64,000 nt of DNA from Heterocephalus glaber (GCF_000247695.1 NW_004624866.1:4690393-4754392); one strand, 5' to 3'. Shown: positions 23,976 to 35,245, counted from the stretch's first letter. Notes: generated by a model not told the origin, from the letters alone. Made by a program: numbers and translations.

Positions 23976-24014
23976 AAACACACAAACACACACACACACA
24001 CACACACAAACACA
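23976..24014 (+). repeat. (CA)n microsatellite with CAAA interruptions
   Basis: CA repeats with two AAAC interruptions. Confidence 0.95.
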
Positions 24015-24247
24015 TGACGCATGTAATTTTATGGCTTTTTTGTACCAAAATTGTACACTGTACATAAATGAGAGGTGGATAAAACTCTGACATTCAAAAA
24101 TCAGGAAGAAAAAAATGTTAATTCCTCAAGGAATTCTCCATCACATCCCAAAACCAAAAAATTTTGAAACAATCACCAACAGTAAATTTTTCAATTCCCA
24201 TTTGACTGGCTGGCTTTTAATATAGCTGCTTTAGATCATTAATCTGG

Positions 24248-24326
24248 TTTCCTTTCCTTCCTCTTCCTTTCCCTCCTTTTGTCTCTCTTCTCTTTTTTTC
24301 CTGTCTTTCCTTTCTTTCTCTCTAAG
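24248..24326 (+). repeat. Polypyrimidine tract
   Basis: An almost unbroken T/C run (TTTCCTTCCTCTTCCTTTCC and onward). On the FMNL2 sense strand it is polypurine. Confidence 0.85.
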
Positions 24327-24747
24327 AGAATCCAGAGATTCTCTCTGAGAACCTAGTTTAAAATAATCCCAAAATAACAACCTAAAAGGATTCCAAGGAC
24401 AGGGTCAGTATTTTTTGTTTTGGGGAGTGTGGAGTTCCTTTGAGAAAGATTTAGTCACTATTTTTACTGCTTAAAAAACCTTTCAAAATGAAAGAAAAAT
24501 CATATCCAAATGCCCTAAATCTTTTTTTGAAAAATAAAACAAAATTTCACAAGAGAAAAATAGTTAATACGTACCCCTAAATCTTAAGACCTCTATATCA
24601 ATTACATGTGTCAGAAGTCACTTTGCTTAAAATAGTAGTAACCAATCCCTGATGAATTTTGCCCATTTCGGAAATTGGTATTTTTTTTTTAACCATCTAG
24701 GAAACAGACTAGAAGCATTATAGAATGAAAGGCTAAAAAAGTAATTT

Positions 24748-24893
24748 TCTGCCCAGCCTGTAATCTCAGCACGCAGAAGGCTGAGGCAGGAGGATCACTG
24801 TGAGCGAGTTCAAGGTCAGCATGCTCTACAATATTGAGTTCAAGGCCAGTGTGGCCTATATAGTGAGACTTTGTCTCAAAAGAAAAGAATCTC
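24748..24893 (+). mobile_element. B1 SINE with internal duplication
   Basis: GCCTGTAATCTCAGCACGCA, then GAGTTCAAGGTCAGC and again GAGTTCAAGGCCAGT about 30 bases later. This is the internal duplication typical of rodent B1. Confidence 0.9.
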
Positions 24894-25082
24894 CTCTTAT
24901 GAGGAAAGATAGTATATAAACTTCTGTTTTTAAGAAAAGCTAAGAGGCACAAAATCACTATCTTTAATTCTATGAAAGTGTACACATGAAAGATGGTAAC
25001 CAGATGTTCTCCCATCACCTCTGAGAAAATAAATGGAAAAATCCTTAAATTTCTACAAAGAGCCCACATTACTGTACTATAG

Positions 25083-25247
25083 GTTAACCAGTCCAATAAG
25101 GACTCAGACTTCAACAAACATGTGAATCCTTTGTGAAATCTTGTTAATATACAGATTGCCTCAGCAAGCCAAGAGAAGGAACTGAGAATCTGCATTTCTA
25201 ATAAGTTGCAAGGTGACACCATGCTCCTTATCTCAGAACCACACAAG
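25083..25247 (+). mobile_element. MER5/MER3-like hAT remnant
   Basis: CTTGTTAATATACAGATTGC, GAGAATCTGCATTTCTAATA and AGTTGCAAGGTGA follow the order of old hAT-Charlie nonautonomous elements. An apparent 196-codon frame on the minus strand (24689-25279) is only this element plus the neighbouring B1. Confidence 0.6.
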
Positions 25248-25723
25248 GAACAAGACCTCAGCGCCGGAGCACAGCTCATTCAGCGTATCAGTTCAACTGA
25301 ATGGAGTCACCTAAGGGTGAGTGGCTCAGGCCAACCTAGCCCAAAGGGAGCAAGCCTTACAAACCTTCTTCTTTAATGAGTGTTAAGATGGGAACCACCA
25401 AAAAACCAAAACAAAACCTGAAAAATAACTGATAAATACCAAAGAACACAATCTCTTTGAACCCTGCCTACAGTCAGCTTCCTGGAGCCCTGAGGTGTGG
25501 TTTTAACAGTTCAGAGGAAGCAAGGCAGGATGACCTCACACACCTGGAAGACAGACTGATTTCACAACTCCTAACCTGTTTTACAAATTACTAATGCTAT
25601 TGGAGATCCAAGAAATTCTCCAAGTAATTCCTGTAACACAGAAGTTTATTGCTTAAGATTTATCAATTAAAATGTGAGGTTTCTGAGTCCAGAAGTACTT
25701 AACATGTAGAAAAAGGATCCTCT

Positions 25724-25758
25724 TACACTTGATCTTAGCCAAAAGGCAGAGAAGTGAT
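25724..25758 (-). pseudogene. RNU2 (pseudogene fragment): 3'-truncated U2 snRNA retrocopy
   Basis: The minus strand matches the first ~35 nt of U2 snRNA: ATCACTTCTCTGCCTTTTGG, then CTAAGATCAAGTGTA. There are two changes from the functional sequence (ATCGCTTCTCGG). It lacks the rest of the RNA, the Sm site and any A tail. Near-identical flanks (GGATCCTCTTA on the left, AGATCCTCTTA on the right) look like a target-site duplication. It is not a functional snRNA gene. Confidence 0.8.
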
Positions 25759-26224
25759 ACAAGATCCTCTTAAATGTGATAGTCTACATTTTTTCAGTAT
25801 CATTTGAGTAATCTCCACTGAACCATTAAGAACATAAACTCCTGAAGTCTATCTAGACTCATAATACTCTCTTATATTAAATAACCAAAAGAAAACCATA
25901 GCTCAAAGCATTTAAAACAAGGGCACACTGCATGTGAAGCTGCAGCTCTGCCCAGATTAGTATTTATCTTTGGGTCCCTAGACCTTGTATCTAGTCAAGT
26001 ATATACACTATGCTTAATCCAGCATCAGAGAGTTTCTAGCAGTTATCTAACAATAAATATTATCAGAGGCAAACACACTGTTCATATTCTTATAGAGAAA
26101 TCCAAATATATCCAAAATTGAATTCATCTTCCCCATGATGCCCTAACTAGCCCTGTCTGACAAGTACACCAATCATCTTCCAAATTCTTGGGCTGTAGTA
26201 AACATGAAATTTTTTGACCCTCTT

Positions 26225-26362
26225 CTCCAATATTCTACAGAGCAAGATTTCTGAATCTAGGATCCACGATCTCTGACAGTCTGTGAAGGAGTTTCTGGAA
26301 GTGCTTGTTAATTTTCTTGGATAAGGACCCACAGCTTTCATAAGAATCTCAGAGTCCCTAAT
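26225..26362. mobile_element. Possible ancient hAT remnant
   Basis: GACCCACAGCTTTCATAAGA next to ATCTCAGAG resembles a conserved phrase of old hAT elements. It is too diverged to classify. Confidence 0.35.
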
Positions 26363-26842
26363 CCAAAAAAGGACCAGTGTACATCTAAGGCTTGCCTTTT
26401 CCTAGGAACCAACTCTTCCATTTCCCCTTTAATCTTAAGCACATCTCTCCTGTCTATCTCCATACTACTCACTGTCTAATCATGGCAACAGACTCTATTA
26501 GACTTTGTCTTTGTCTACTCTAAGCCACCCTAACAATGCTTCCAGATAACATTCCTGAAAATCTAATCACAACTTCTCTTCTCATTTCCATAGTCACCCT
26601 GTGCTCTTCTAACCGTAACTGCATACAGTCCCTGCACCATACTGTTGTGCCTTTCTTTAGAATCTCTTCCCCAAAATTGCTACCCACATCTCTCCAATCC
26701 CAAGTGATTCCATTCATCTTCCACTCTTCAAGAATCTATTCTTCTCCAGTTTCTTTTTTTCTAATTCCTTATTATTTTCATCATCTACCATCTCTGGACT
26801 CTATTCAATAGATATTCCTATATAGCATCTTCTACACAAGTA
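26363..26842. other. Unique intronic DNA
   Basis: T/C-rich but no recognisable element. An open frame at 26536-26811 looks non-coding. Confidence 0.5.
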
Positions 26843-27016
26843 CAGTAACACCTCGGTTCACTAATGTTTCTCTTCACAAACAATTCAGTTCTCAAACAAA
26901 AGTGTTCAACAAAATTTTGCTTCTGTTTACAAACTCAACATCAGTTAACAAACACAACCATGGCCATCTTGCCCAAAACTGTACAATAAATTATGTTAGT
27001 AAACCAAGATGCCACT
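26843..27016 (+). mobile_element. Tigger/pogo-like MITE with TA target duplication
   Basis: It starts CAGTAACACCTCGGTTCACT and ends AGTAAACCAAGATGCCACTG, which are inverted repeats of each other with a few mismatches. It is flanked by TA on both sides. The 174-bp interior has no transposase frame. Confidence 0.8.
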
Positions 27017-27736
27017 GTACTTTGTCTTTTCATCTCTGTATCTTCCAACACACAACAATAGTGACCTGAGCACATCATGGTAACCTAATAAGTCCTCACT
27101 GAATGACTAGATTACATATCATGTATTGGCCACATAGTAGGTGTACAATAACATGTGGATTGAAAATATGCAAAAATACTTTTACTTTTTCTCAGTTTTC
27201 TTAATCCTCAGCTTAATAAGATATTAAGAGTTTTCAGGAAGTGTGCTCAAAATGGGAGGAAAAGACCTCTCAATCTTTCAAGAACCTGTTACTAACAAGT
27301 TTTACTCACCAGAGGATACAATTTTGAACTCTCAGTACCAAAACAATCCAACCAAAAACTTTCTCAAATAAAGTTGAACTTATTTCAGATACTAAACAAA
27401 CACTATTGAAGAAACTCATTTTATATAAGATCAAAGTCACAAGGCTAATTCTGGATTCGTCTCTGGTTGTACAATTTACCATTTTGCCAGGGAAGTACGC
27501 AAAGCAGATATTATCATGGAAGTGCTTCAGATATTCTGCCAAATTTGTTTCTGCCCCACTAGATTGTCTCAAGATATGTTTGATGGTTACAAATGTTTTG
27601 GTTTAAAAGCCTGGATCTCTGGCTAACATCATGGCAATATGCAAAGGCAGGGCAAGAAAGACTTGAGACAAAACTGCCAACGTTTTCTTTTCATTCACCC
27701 CATAAGTAATCTATTGTTTAACAACTCTCTGCATAG

Positions 27737-27918
27737 CCAGGCATGGTGGTGCACACTTGTAATCCCAGCAGTCAGGAGACTGAGGTAGGGAGATCACTGT
27801 GAGTTCCAGGCCAGCCTGGGCTACATAGTGAGTTCAATAGCGAGAAAACCTACACAAATAAATAAAGGCTGGGGACATAGTGCAGTATGAAGGCCCTGGA
27901 TTCGATCCTCAGTACCAC
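27737..27918 (+). mobile_element. B1-dID composite SINE
   Basis: GCCAGGCATGGTGGTGCACA B1 head, then AGGCTGGGGACATAGTGCAG and TTCGATCCTCAGTACCAC ID-like tail in one unit. Confidence 0.9.
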
Positions 27919-27943
27919 AAAAATGCAATAATAATTATTACTG

Positions 27944-28030
27944 GAGTGAGGGTGTGGCTTAGTGATAGAGCATTATCTAGCATGTACAGGGCCTGGGTTC
28001 TAACCCCAGCACCACTAAATAAATAAATAG
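27944..28030 (+). mobile_element. ID SINE, older subtype
   Basis: GAGGGTGTGGCTTAGTGATA, CCTGGGTTCTAACCCCAGCA CC and an (AAAT)n tail, immediately after the B1-dID. Confidence 0.8.
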
Positions 28031-28744
28031 CAACCTTTACGTTGATGGATCTGGTACAAATTCCTAAAAGATATGAAAATATCACTGAGAATAATGAAAT
28101 GGGGCCTGACTTTCCAATGGACCCAGTTCCTACCCCTACTCCTAGAATCCCTGTAGACTTACTTCTCTGTAGTTAATACATCTAAGGGGAAGCAGTGTAC
28201 AATGGGGAGGTGGTATCTGGAGCTCCTCAGGCAATTATCCCATGAGCATCTCATGAAAACACCTACAAATAAAACAAAACTCGGGGCTGTGAATCTCCAT
28301 GCAAAAACAAAAAGAACTAACAAAAATCTAGAGTTAATTAAGTGGGTCTGCTATAGCAAAATAAAGACACAGACAATATTTTCTATCAAATGGCAGATAC
28401 CAAACATCAAACCTAGCTCACCACTAAGCCCACAAAAATATTGACTTTCCAAAGCACCCAGAATGACTAGTCTATAAAGCCCTTAAGCAACAGAGGAACA
28501 AGGAAGACAGAAAATAAATGGTCTCAATTAGCAAGATCTTAGTAAAAGCCTGCAAAGGAAATCCCAATGGGACTAGAAGAGCCTAGTAATCCAGTCATCC
28601 TCTCTCAGAGATTCAAACTAAGATTGTCAGGGAACAAAATAACAACACACAAGGACTTTAGTATCAATTCCATATTCCATTAGCTGTGTTTGAAACATCT
28701 AGAAATTATTCAAATCAATTCCAGCATCTAGTCATCTCCAGTTT
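28031..28744. other. Unique intronic DNA
   Basis: No repeat family or exon recognised here. Confidence 0.5.
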
Positions 28745-29165
28745 TTAAATTTCTTTTCTTTGGAGTCACTTTGAGATATCATTCAGATCATTAATCTCCC
28801 ATTTTAAAATATACATTTAGTATAGTCACAAAGCTGCACAACCATCACCACCATCAACTTCAGAATGTCCTCAACACCTCCAAAAACTCTGTATCCTTCT
28901 GCCATTGTCAACTCCAGTTCCCCTAGCCCTAAACAACCATTGAACTATTTTCTGTCCTACAGACTTTGCCTATAGGGTGGTTTCATACAAATAAAATCAT
29001 ATGTCTGTGACTGATTTCTTTGATTTAGTACAATGTTTCCTAGATTAATCCATCTTGGAGGATTATCAGCTCTTCACCCCTATTTATGAGCAAGTAATAT
29101 TCCATCATATGAATGTACCATAGTATTTGATTTATCCATACAGTAGTTGTTGAGACTTTGAATTT
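28745..29165 (+). mobile_element. L1 3' UTR fragment (old L1M type)
   Basis: CACAACCATCACCACCATCA, CCATTGTCAACTCCAGTTCC, CTATAGGGTGGTTTCATACA and AATATTCCATCATATGAATG follow L1M 3' UTR order. Confidence 0.75.
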
Positions 29166-30334
29166 TAAATAAAATAAAGTTAAAATCAATGAGTTTCTGA
29201 GTGGGATTCTGTCAATAAAAAGGTTTCCTGAAATCAAGAGACTCAGCTTCTGGCATTAATCAATAATCTAAGATTATTAATGATTATGACTCTGAATCAC
29301 CAGAGTGCTCTCCATCCTCTGCACCACTAAAAGGGAGGAGCCACAAAGCACTGAGCACTGAATGCACTACAGAGACACTGGAATTCCCTTCCGTTCTAGA
29401 TTCCTCACCTGTAAAACAGCCTGAATGATTTCAGTCAGAACTATATCCCCATCAGGAGTCAGCCAAATTTACTGGTCACTGAGAAAGGAAATGAAGCCCA
29501 AGAAGAAAGTGGTTTAAAGGTCACAGCAACAATTAATGCCACAGTTAAAACCCAAATCTAATTTTCTTAAGGCCCATTTTGGTTTTTCATCACTCTGATC
29601 CACCCCTTTCAGCTATATCTGGCATCATCCTAGGGAACAATTAGAATGTGTGCCAAGACTCAACTACAAGGAGCAAGAGAGCAAGCATCCTGAGAATCCA
29701 ACAATGTGCAACAAGTTACAATGAAATGCTCAATTGAACACTTTCCAAAAATTCACTCAAAAATTGTAATTAAATATGTTCACGGGATACACAAAACAAA
29801 AGAAAATCATTCTGAACAAATATATCCTAAAACATGAACAATGCTTGTATGTCTGGGCGGTGGAATCAGAAATGTTTATCTTCTGTTTCTAAACTGCATT
29901 TTATAACTTTACAGTAACAGACAAATTGAGTATAACTCCTCATTCCACATTGGTATGTACACAACGAATTTCCCTCTACCAAAGTTCTTTACAGGATTTA
30001 CCTCATAGCAAAGCTGTGAAATGGTAAGACTGGTAGGTAATGGTTTATAGATGGTGATGTGAAAATGCAGAGGATCACAGGGATGTGACTGGCACAGCTG
30101 GGATTAAAGCCAGTGGGTGTAAATCATCCCAGCTTTCATAATTAAATGTACATTAGAAACATTATGGCAGGAAAAGGAAGGACTTTATGACAATGATATT
30201 ATCTTATGAGGTCTATGACATAACTTTTAAGCACCTAGAAACAAAACAGTTTTCATGTGAATCTATGAAGTGTGATCAGAAAAATGCCTAAACATTTAAA
30301 ATTTTAAATATTACAATAAAACACATTACCATTA
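29166..30334. other. Mostly unique intronic DNA with MIR-like traces
   Basis: Weak reversed MIR-like patches near 29465-29560 and 30010-30120 (GCACAGCTGGGATTAAAGCC). Nothing else recognised. Confidence 0.45.
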
Positions 30335-30525
30335 ATCCCCTCAAAATACTTCCCTTCACTTTGAACACATATCCCATCATTCTTATCACTTTCTGAAGGA
30401 GTTCTGGAAGTCCTCTTTTGTGAGTGTCTAATCAATGCAAAACATTTACCTTTCATGGTCATTTGACTTTGGGGAAGAGCCAGGAGTCACACAGTGCCGG
30501 ATGGGGACCTTGGCTAAACCTATAA
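30335..30525 (-). pseudogene. Mariner transposase C-terminal fragment
   Basis: The minus strand gives CDSWLFPKVK followed, with stops and drift, by segments like LPELLQKVI and VKGSILRGL. These correspond to the mariner C-terminal pattern CDFWLFPKLK...FQ.CFQQW..RW..CV...G.YFEGD. The catalytic D34D part would lie further right on the minus strand and is not recognisable. It is an inactive fossil. Confidence 0.6.
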
Positions 30526-31663
30526 CATTTTATTTCTTCTGACATGGGAGTATTTTTATCCTACTTTCTGTTACATTGGGATACTTCATTAGGAGTATGT
30601 CCATCAGGCTTACTTCTCAGTCATGGAGTACATGTGATACAGAGCACTCTTGTACAGTACTTAGAGTGATAATTTGTACAAAGAGAGATTTCCCTGTAAA
30701 ACTGAAACATTGTGATAGACTCATGCTATTACAAGGATCTGTTTACACAGAAGAAAACAATGCCTATAAGCGAGAGATGAAAAGGAGAGAAACAAAGGGT
30801 CAAACTTTCATTTCTAGATGCACCCTGTGTATCTGCTGCTCCTCTGAAGTTCATGGGGTTTCTTCCCAGAGGACACAGAACACAACAACCCAAAAGCAAG
30901 CTTACTTCCTGGACACACGAAAAACATAATACCCTAAAAAAAAATTATTCCCAAAGTAGAGGAGAAGGTTGAAAAGGAAAGCTCTTGAATGCATGCACAC
31001 TAGCACATGAAGAATAGTTCTCAGAGCCAAAGACCAGAGATAGCTCATCAGGGATATTTTCATTAGGATAAAGCAGTGGTTTGCTTAGGGCAATGAAAAA
31101 GATATCCCAATGCTCCAGAAAAAAATTAATGTTTGCGATGCTGTTATGTTTCATTTATAAATTTCCTCTTTGTTCACTCTTGGCAGTAACCATCATGAGC
31201 ATTAGGGTAAAGTCTAGCACCCCACCAAAAATACCAGCCTTGTTATTGATGTGTGATTCAAAAAAGCTGTCAAAATGAACACTCCAAAAGGAATCAGTCA
31301 TGCAGCTGGGCCAGGCATGCTAATATTTTTGTACCATATTATAATCCTTTTCATCTGGACCTTCTTAGAGTTGCTTTATTATATCCTTTCATGTAATTCT
31401 AAGCTAAGGGCTACAATAAATGGCACATGAAGCTTGACAGAATGGGTTCATACCTTCCTCACAAAAATACAAAACTTAAAATTATTTGATATGGAAATAG
31501 GGCACCAAAGAAACATGCACACAGCCTCAGCCCACACAATTATAAGACTCCTCCAGGGTCTGAGAACAGGGAATTTTATCTCACAGTATTGTGACAGTGC
31601 TATCAAGTACTTTTTTATCTCACTAACTTAAAAAAACTAGATTACCACTATAAATGTTAGGAC
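30526..31663. other. Unique intronic DNA
   Basis: Open frames such as 30576-30929 show no domain or conserved pattern. No repeats recognised. Confidence 0.5.
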
Positions 31664-31679
31664 AAAAATGACATGCTAA

Positions 31680-31774
31680 GGGCCGGGGATTTAGCTCAGT
31701 GGTTCCGCTGCCTGCCTCACAAGCGCAAGGTCCTGAGTTTGATCCCCAGTACCAAAACAAAACAAAACAAAACA
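31680..31774 (+). mobile_element. ID-like SINE, young
   Basis: GGGCCGGGGATTTAGCTCAG through GAGTTTGATCCCCAGTACC with an (AAAAC)n tail. Perfect 15-bp target duplication AAAAATGACATGCTA at 31664 and 31775. Confidence 0.97.
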
Positions 31775-31782
31775 AAAAATGA

Positions 31783-32190
31783 CATGCTACAGTTCATATC
31801 TGGATGCCCCACCTCCAAGCCTTATGTGCCCAGAGGTGGGGCTTTTTCGAAGTAATTGGATCCTGGGAGTGGGACATTCATCAGTGGATTAGTCCATTAA
31901 TGAATGTATACCTAACCGTGATTTGAGAGGTGAAGCCTGGCTGGATAAGGCAGGCGGGTAACTGGGGTCACGGCTTGGAAGGGTCTCTCTCTCCCTCCTC
32001 CCTTAATCTCTCTGCCAAGCCATGAACTCTTCCTGCTCTGTGATGCCCCTCTGCCATGCTGCCCTGCCTTGAAGCCAGCCAACTATGGACTGAAACCTTT
32101 ACAAACTGTGACCCAAAATAAACCTCTGTGCCTTAGAATTATGAGTGTTGAGTATTGTGTCTCATTGACGAGAAAAGTAACTAAGACATG
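31783..32190 (+). mobile_element. MaLR-type LTR (family 1), near full length
   Basis: ATATCTGGATGCCCCACCTC near the start, GCCAACTATGGACTGAAACC and AAAATAAACCTCTGTGCC near the end. It shares its 3' half with 345-745 and 955-1270. The ID at 31680 is inserted at its left boundary. Confidence 0.8.
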
Positions 32191-33085
32191 ACACTTATAA
32201 GATGAGAAAAAATGACTAATCTTTACCTGAGAGTGAGAAAGGAGAGCGTATACCTTCAGAAAATTTTGGGGTCTCATTTTGGACAGTGGTGTTGTTTAAT
32301 TTGATTTGGGACTGGCCTTTGTTTCACAAAATTAGCTGTCTGATTCAGCAAGACTGAGCAGGGGATAACTCAAACAGATTAACACAGAACCTTGTAGAAA
32401 AAAATACAGTAAGATGTGCCAGGGGAAGTGCAACCTACAAGGTCTTTGCTTCCTAGAACAAGTCAAATGGCTTTGTGATCTTGATTTGAAACATTGCAGC
32501 TCTTATTGAACTATGCTTATCTCAACCAAACAGAAGGTCACGTATATACAAGTTATAAGATTTTTTTTTTTGCCCACTGCTAAAATTCAGAATAAAGTCT
32601 CATTACTCCACCCATCTCAGAATGGAGCTGGAGCCAAACAAAACTTCAACAGCAGTTTCTTCAAGGCTCAGATTGCCAGGACCCTGAAGGTGTTTTCTCA
32701 TGTGAAGTAGCTGCTAATGGTCACAGCTTTGTACACAGCATGGCGGTTGTCTGCTCCAGTTATGAAAACACTAACACTTCCATGAAGCCCTGAAATGGAA
32801 CAGTCAATGAAATACCACGATCTTCATCTTTTCCAGATAGCACAAAATATACAGCAGTCAAAATAAAATATCCAAGTAGAGGTTCCAAACATGGACTAGA
32901 CCTCTGCCAACATTCACCTATCAGAGAAGGTCAGTAAGTACAATCTTAAGGCCAGAGTAGCAAGCACAAAACTCTATCACTTCAATTCTGGGCATTCAGG
33001 GGGCCCGCTTCTCTCATTATTCTTCACATTTGAGGATGAGGATGCAACTAAAGTTAATTATGAAATAAACTAGGCTCCCACAGAC
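32191..33085. other. Mostly unique intronic DNA with a poly-T run
   Basis: A T11 run at 32562-32573 could be the reversed A tail of a minus-strand retrocopy, but the sequence to its right (32574-32800) does not match a gene I recognise. Confidence 0.45.
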
Positions 33086-33161
33086 CAGTGGTGGCAAACC
33101 TATGGCACACGTGCCTCAGCAGACTGTATCTTTGAAAGCTCTGAAAGGTTCGCCATCACTG
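33086..33161 (+). mobile_element. 76-bp nonautonomous hAT MITE (copy B)
   Basis: It begins CAGTGGTGGCAAACCTATGG and ends AAAGGTTCGCCATCACTG. The interior segment GAAAGCTCT-AAAGGTTCGCCAT is shared with copy A at 23226. Flanks CCACAGAC and GCCTAGAC give 5 of 8 identities for the target duplication. Confidence 0.8.
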
Positions 33162-33234
33162 GCCTAGACCCTAAAACCAGTGGCTTAATAAAGCTTACAA
33201 AAAAGGGTACAAAATAATCAGAGGCCCTACTTTT

Positions 33235-33400
33235 TGTGAAGTGCTTACCTGTGTCACAACTCAACTGTACAATGCAACATCAATTAACATTCACAACAAC
33301 CCAAAGAAGTAGCTCCTGAGCTCACAGAACAGATACGGCTACCAAGACTTGGATGATCAGTCAACTCTAAGAAGCAAACTTCTGAGGTCCAATGCCAAAG
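33235..33400 (-). mobile_element. MIR remnant
   Basis: GTGAAGTGCTTACCTGTGTC, CATTCACAACAACCC and a reversed core are MIR-like. Confidence 0.5.
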
Positions 33401-33457
33401 CCTAAGTTTATAAACAAGTTTATGTTTTAGTAAGACTTTGGGGGATAGGAGAGGCTA

Positions 33458-33553
33458 TGGTCATTAAGATGCCCAGACTGGCTGAAACTTGAACCTCCTG
33501 CTTCATCCTTCCAAAGTGCTGGGATTACAGGCATGTTCCACCACTCCCAGCTA
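33458..33553 (-). mobile_element. B1 SINE, partial
   Basis: GAACCTCCTGCTTCATCCTT then GTGCTGGGATTACAGGCATG, a reversed B1 left part. Confidence 0.85.
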
Positions 33554-34305
33554 GGCCATTTTCAATAGCTCAATTAAAGGTTTGTTTGGTTTTTTTTTAA
33601 TAATGCTAGTTCTTCCTACAAGTAAGCTTTATAGAAAAGACCACAAGCTTTCTAGCAAAGTGCATCCGGTGGACATGTACTCGGTGTATGACACTTGCAA
33701 CCTACAGGAGTAAAGTGCATGGTCTGCTTGGGGTAGAATTCCTTCCCACCTGAAAGGCTGTCCCTGGTATTAGTGCTTTTTACCAGATTCTTCCAAGTTG
33801 TGGACCCAGACATACGCCGAGAGCATGTGTCTGTGTCAGGAACAGAGAAAAATTCATTCTATTCATATAATACATATTGCAATTTCCAGCCAAGTTAATT
33901 ATCTAGATTTATCAGCTTAACCTAAAATGTTATGGAACTTAACATGCCCTTCTATATAGCACATTACATACACAGCATATACGTATATGATAAATACCTT
34001 TAAAAATCCTATCAGCTCCGTTTTTATGCCTTTCTTCTACAAGGCAGTTAATTAGTTAAAGGTACATAGGATGTTTTATTCACATGTGTGTTCCTGCAAC
34101 TTAACAATGTCTTGCATGGTACAAACACCCAAACTGAACACTGTGGGAAAGAAGGAAGGAATGAGATTATATGGGATTTGTTTGGATAACAGCTGCTTCT
34201 CTCACAAGGAAATCCAAGTTTATGGGTTATTGCAAAAGGCTTACTATACAGCCTTAAAGTTGTAACAATGCCATTTTACTAGGGACATTTATAAAACAAA
34301 GGTTC

Positions 34306-34457
34306 AGCCAGGTATGGGGGCACCTGCCTATAATTCCAGCACTCAGGAAGCTGAGGCAGGAGGATCGCTATGAGTTCAAGGCTGGCCTAGGATACACAGT
34401 GAGTTCAAGGCCAGCCTGGACTGCATAGTGAGAACTTCTCTCAAAAAAACAAAAAAA
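34306..34457 (+). mobile_element. B1 SINE with internal duplication
   Basis: GCCAGGTATGGGGGCACCTG, then GAGTTCAAGGCTGGCC and GAGTTCAAGGCCAGCC about 30 bases apart, ending in an A tail. Confidence 0.92.
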
Positions 34458-34460
34458 TTA

Positions 34461-34563
34461 GGGCCAGGGATTTAGCTCAGTGGTTCCGGCGCCTGCCTCA
34501 CAAGCACAAGGTCCCAAGTTCGATCCCCGGTACCAAAAAAATAAAAAATAAAATAAAATAAAA
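34461..34563 (+). mobile_element. ID-like SINE
   Basis: GGGCCAGGGATTTAGCTCAG through AGTTCGATCCCCGGTACC with an (AAAAT)n tail. It sits directly on the A tail of the preceding B1. Confidence 0.93.
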
Positions 34564-34735
34564 CGTTCAGAGACAGATGCCTGAGAACTTTGAGAATGCT
34601 TTCAGAGAACAACTGTTACTAGAAAAAAGGCCAATTTGATCACAAACTTATTTGGCCTTTATTATTTCAACAGTGGACAGTGGCTTATTCATCCAATTCT
34701 TATTTTATCTTCGATTTTGTAAAAGATCTATGGTT

Positions 34736-34818
34736 GGGCCTGGGATTTAGCTCAGTGGTTCCGGTGCCTGCTTCACAAGCACAAGGTCCCGAGTTCGATC
34801 CCCAGTACCAAAAAAAAG
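34736..34818 (+). mobile_element. ID-like SINE, young
   Basis: GGGCCTGGGATTTAGCTCAG through GAGTTCGATCCCCAGTACC. Perfect 12-bp target duplication AGATCTATGGTT at 34724 and 34819. Confidence 0.96.
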
Positions 34819-34989
34819 AGATCTATGGTTATTACTTCTAGATATAAAACAACAAAATGTCAGCTAGAAAGATACTGAATTTATCATCAGAGAAATTTAA
34901 ATTTTGAAACATTCTATTTATGTTTATTATACTTATACTACATTTTTACTTTATATTTTTATAATTGGAAATCAAAATAAAATATTAGG

Positions 34990-35160
34990 GAGCACAGCTG
35001 TCAAGTCAACAAGTTAGATTTTTCAGCTGTGATCTACTAGAAATGTGTGTCTTCAGGCAAGTTCCCCAGCTTCTCTAATCCTAAATTTCTCATAACCAAG
35101 ACAGGGATGAGAGCTACCCTTTAGGTTTCCTGAGCTACTTTATACATTTACTAAAATGAT
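34990..35160 (+). mobile_element. MIR SINE
   Basis: TCTTCAGGCAAGTTCCCCAG CTTCTCT and GGATGAGAGCTACC follow the MIR core and 3' half. Confidence 0.65.
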
Positions 35161-35175
35161 GAAAGAAATGCACAG

Positions 35176-35245
35176 TCTGGGAGGTAGCTCAGTAATAAAG
35201 CACATGGTTCACATGCACGAAGCCTCAGACTCAATCCTCAGCACC
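35176..35245 (+). mobile_element. ID SINE, older subtype
   Basis: GGGAGGTAGCTCAGTAATAA through CAATCCTCAGCACC; its tail has become a CA microsatellite. Confidence 0.8.

Larger units (their letters stand above)
23306..24745. other. Unique intronic DNA with simple repeats
   Basis: Besides the (CA)n and polypyrimidine tracts listed separately and a short A10G9 junction near 23786-23805, nothing is recognised. Confidence 0.5.

Noticed and set aside
24689..25279. 196-codon minus-strand frame
   Set aside because: It spans a B1 SINE and an old hAT repeat read backwards; no independent coding signal.
31680..31774. tRNA gene call from ID-like heads (A box and B box present)
   Set aside because: These have tRNA-derived promoter boxes but are SINE copies with A tails and target duplications; they cannot fold as mature tRNAs.
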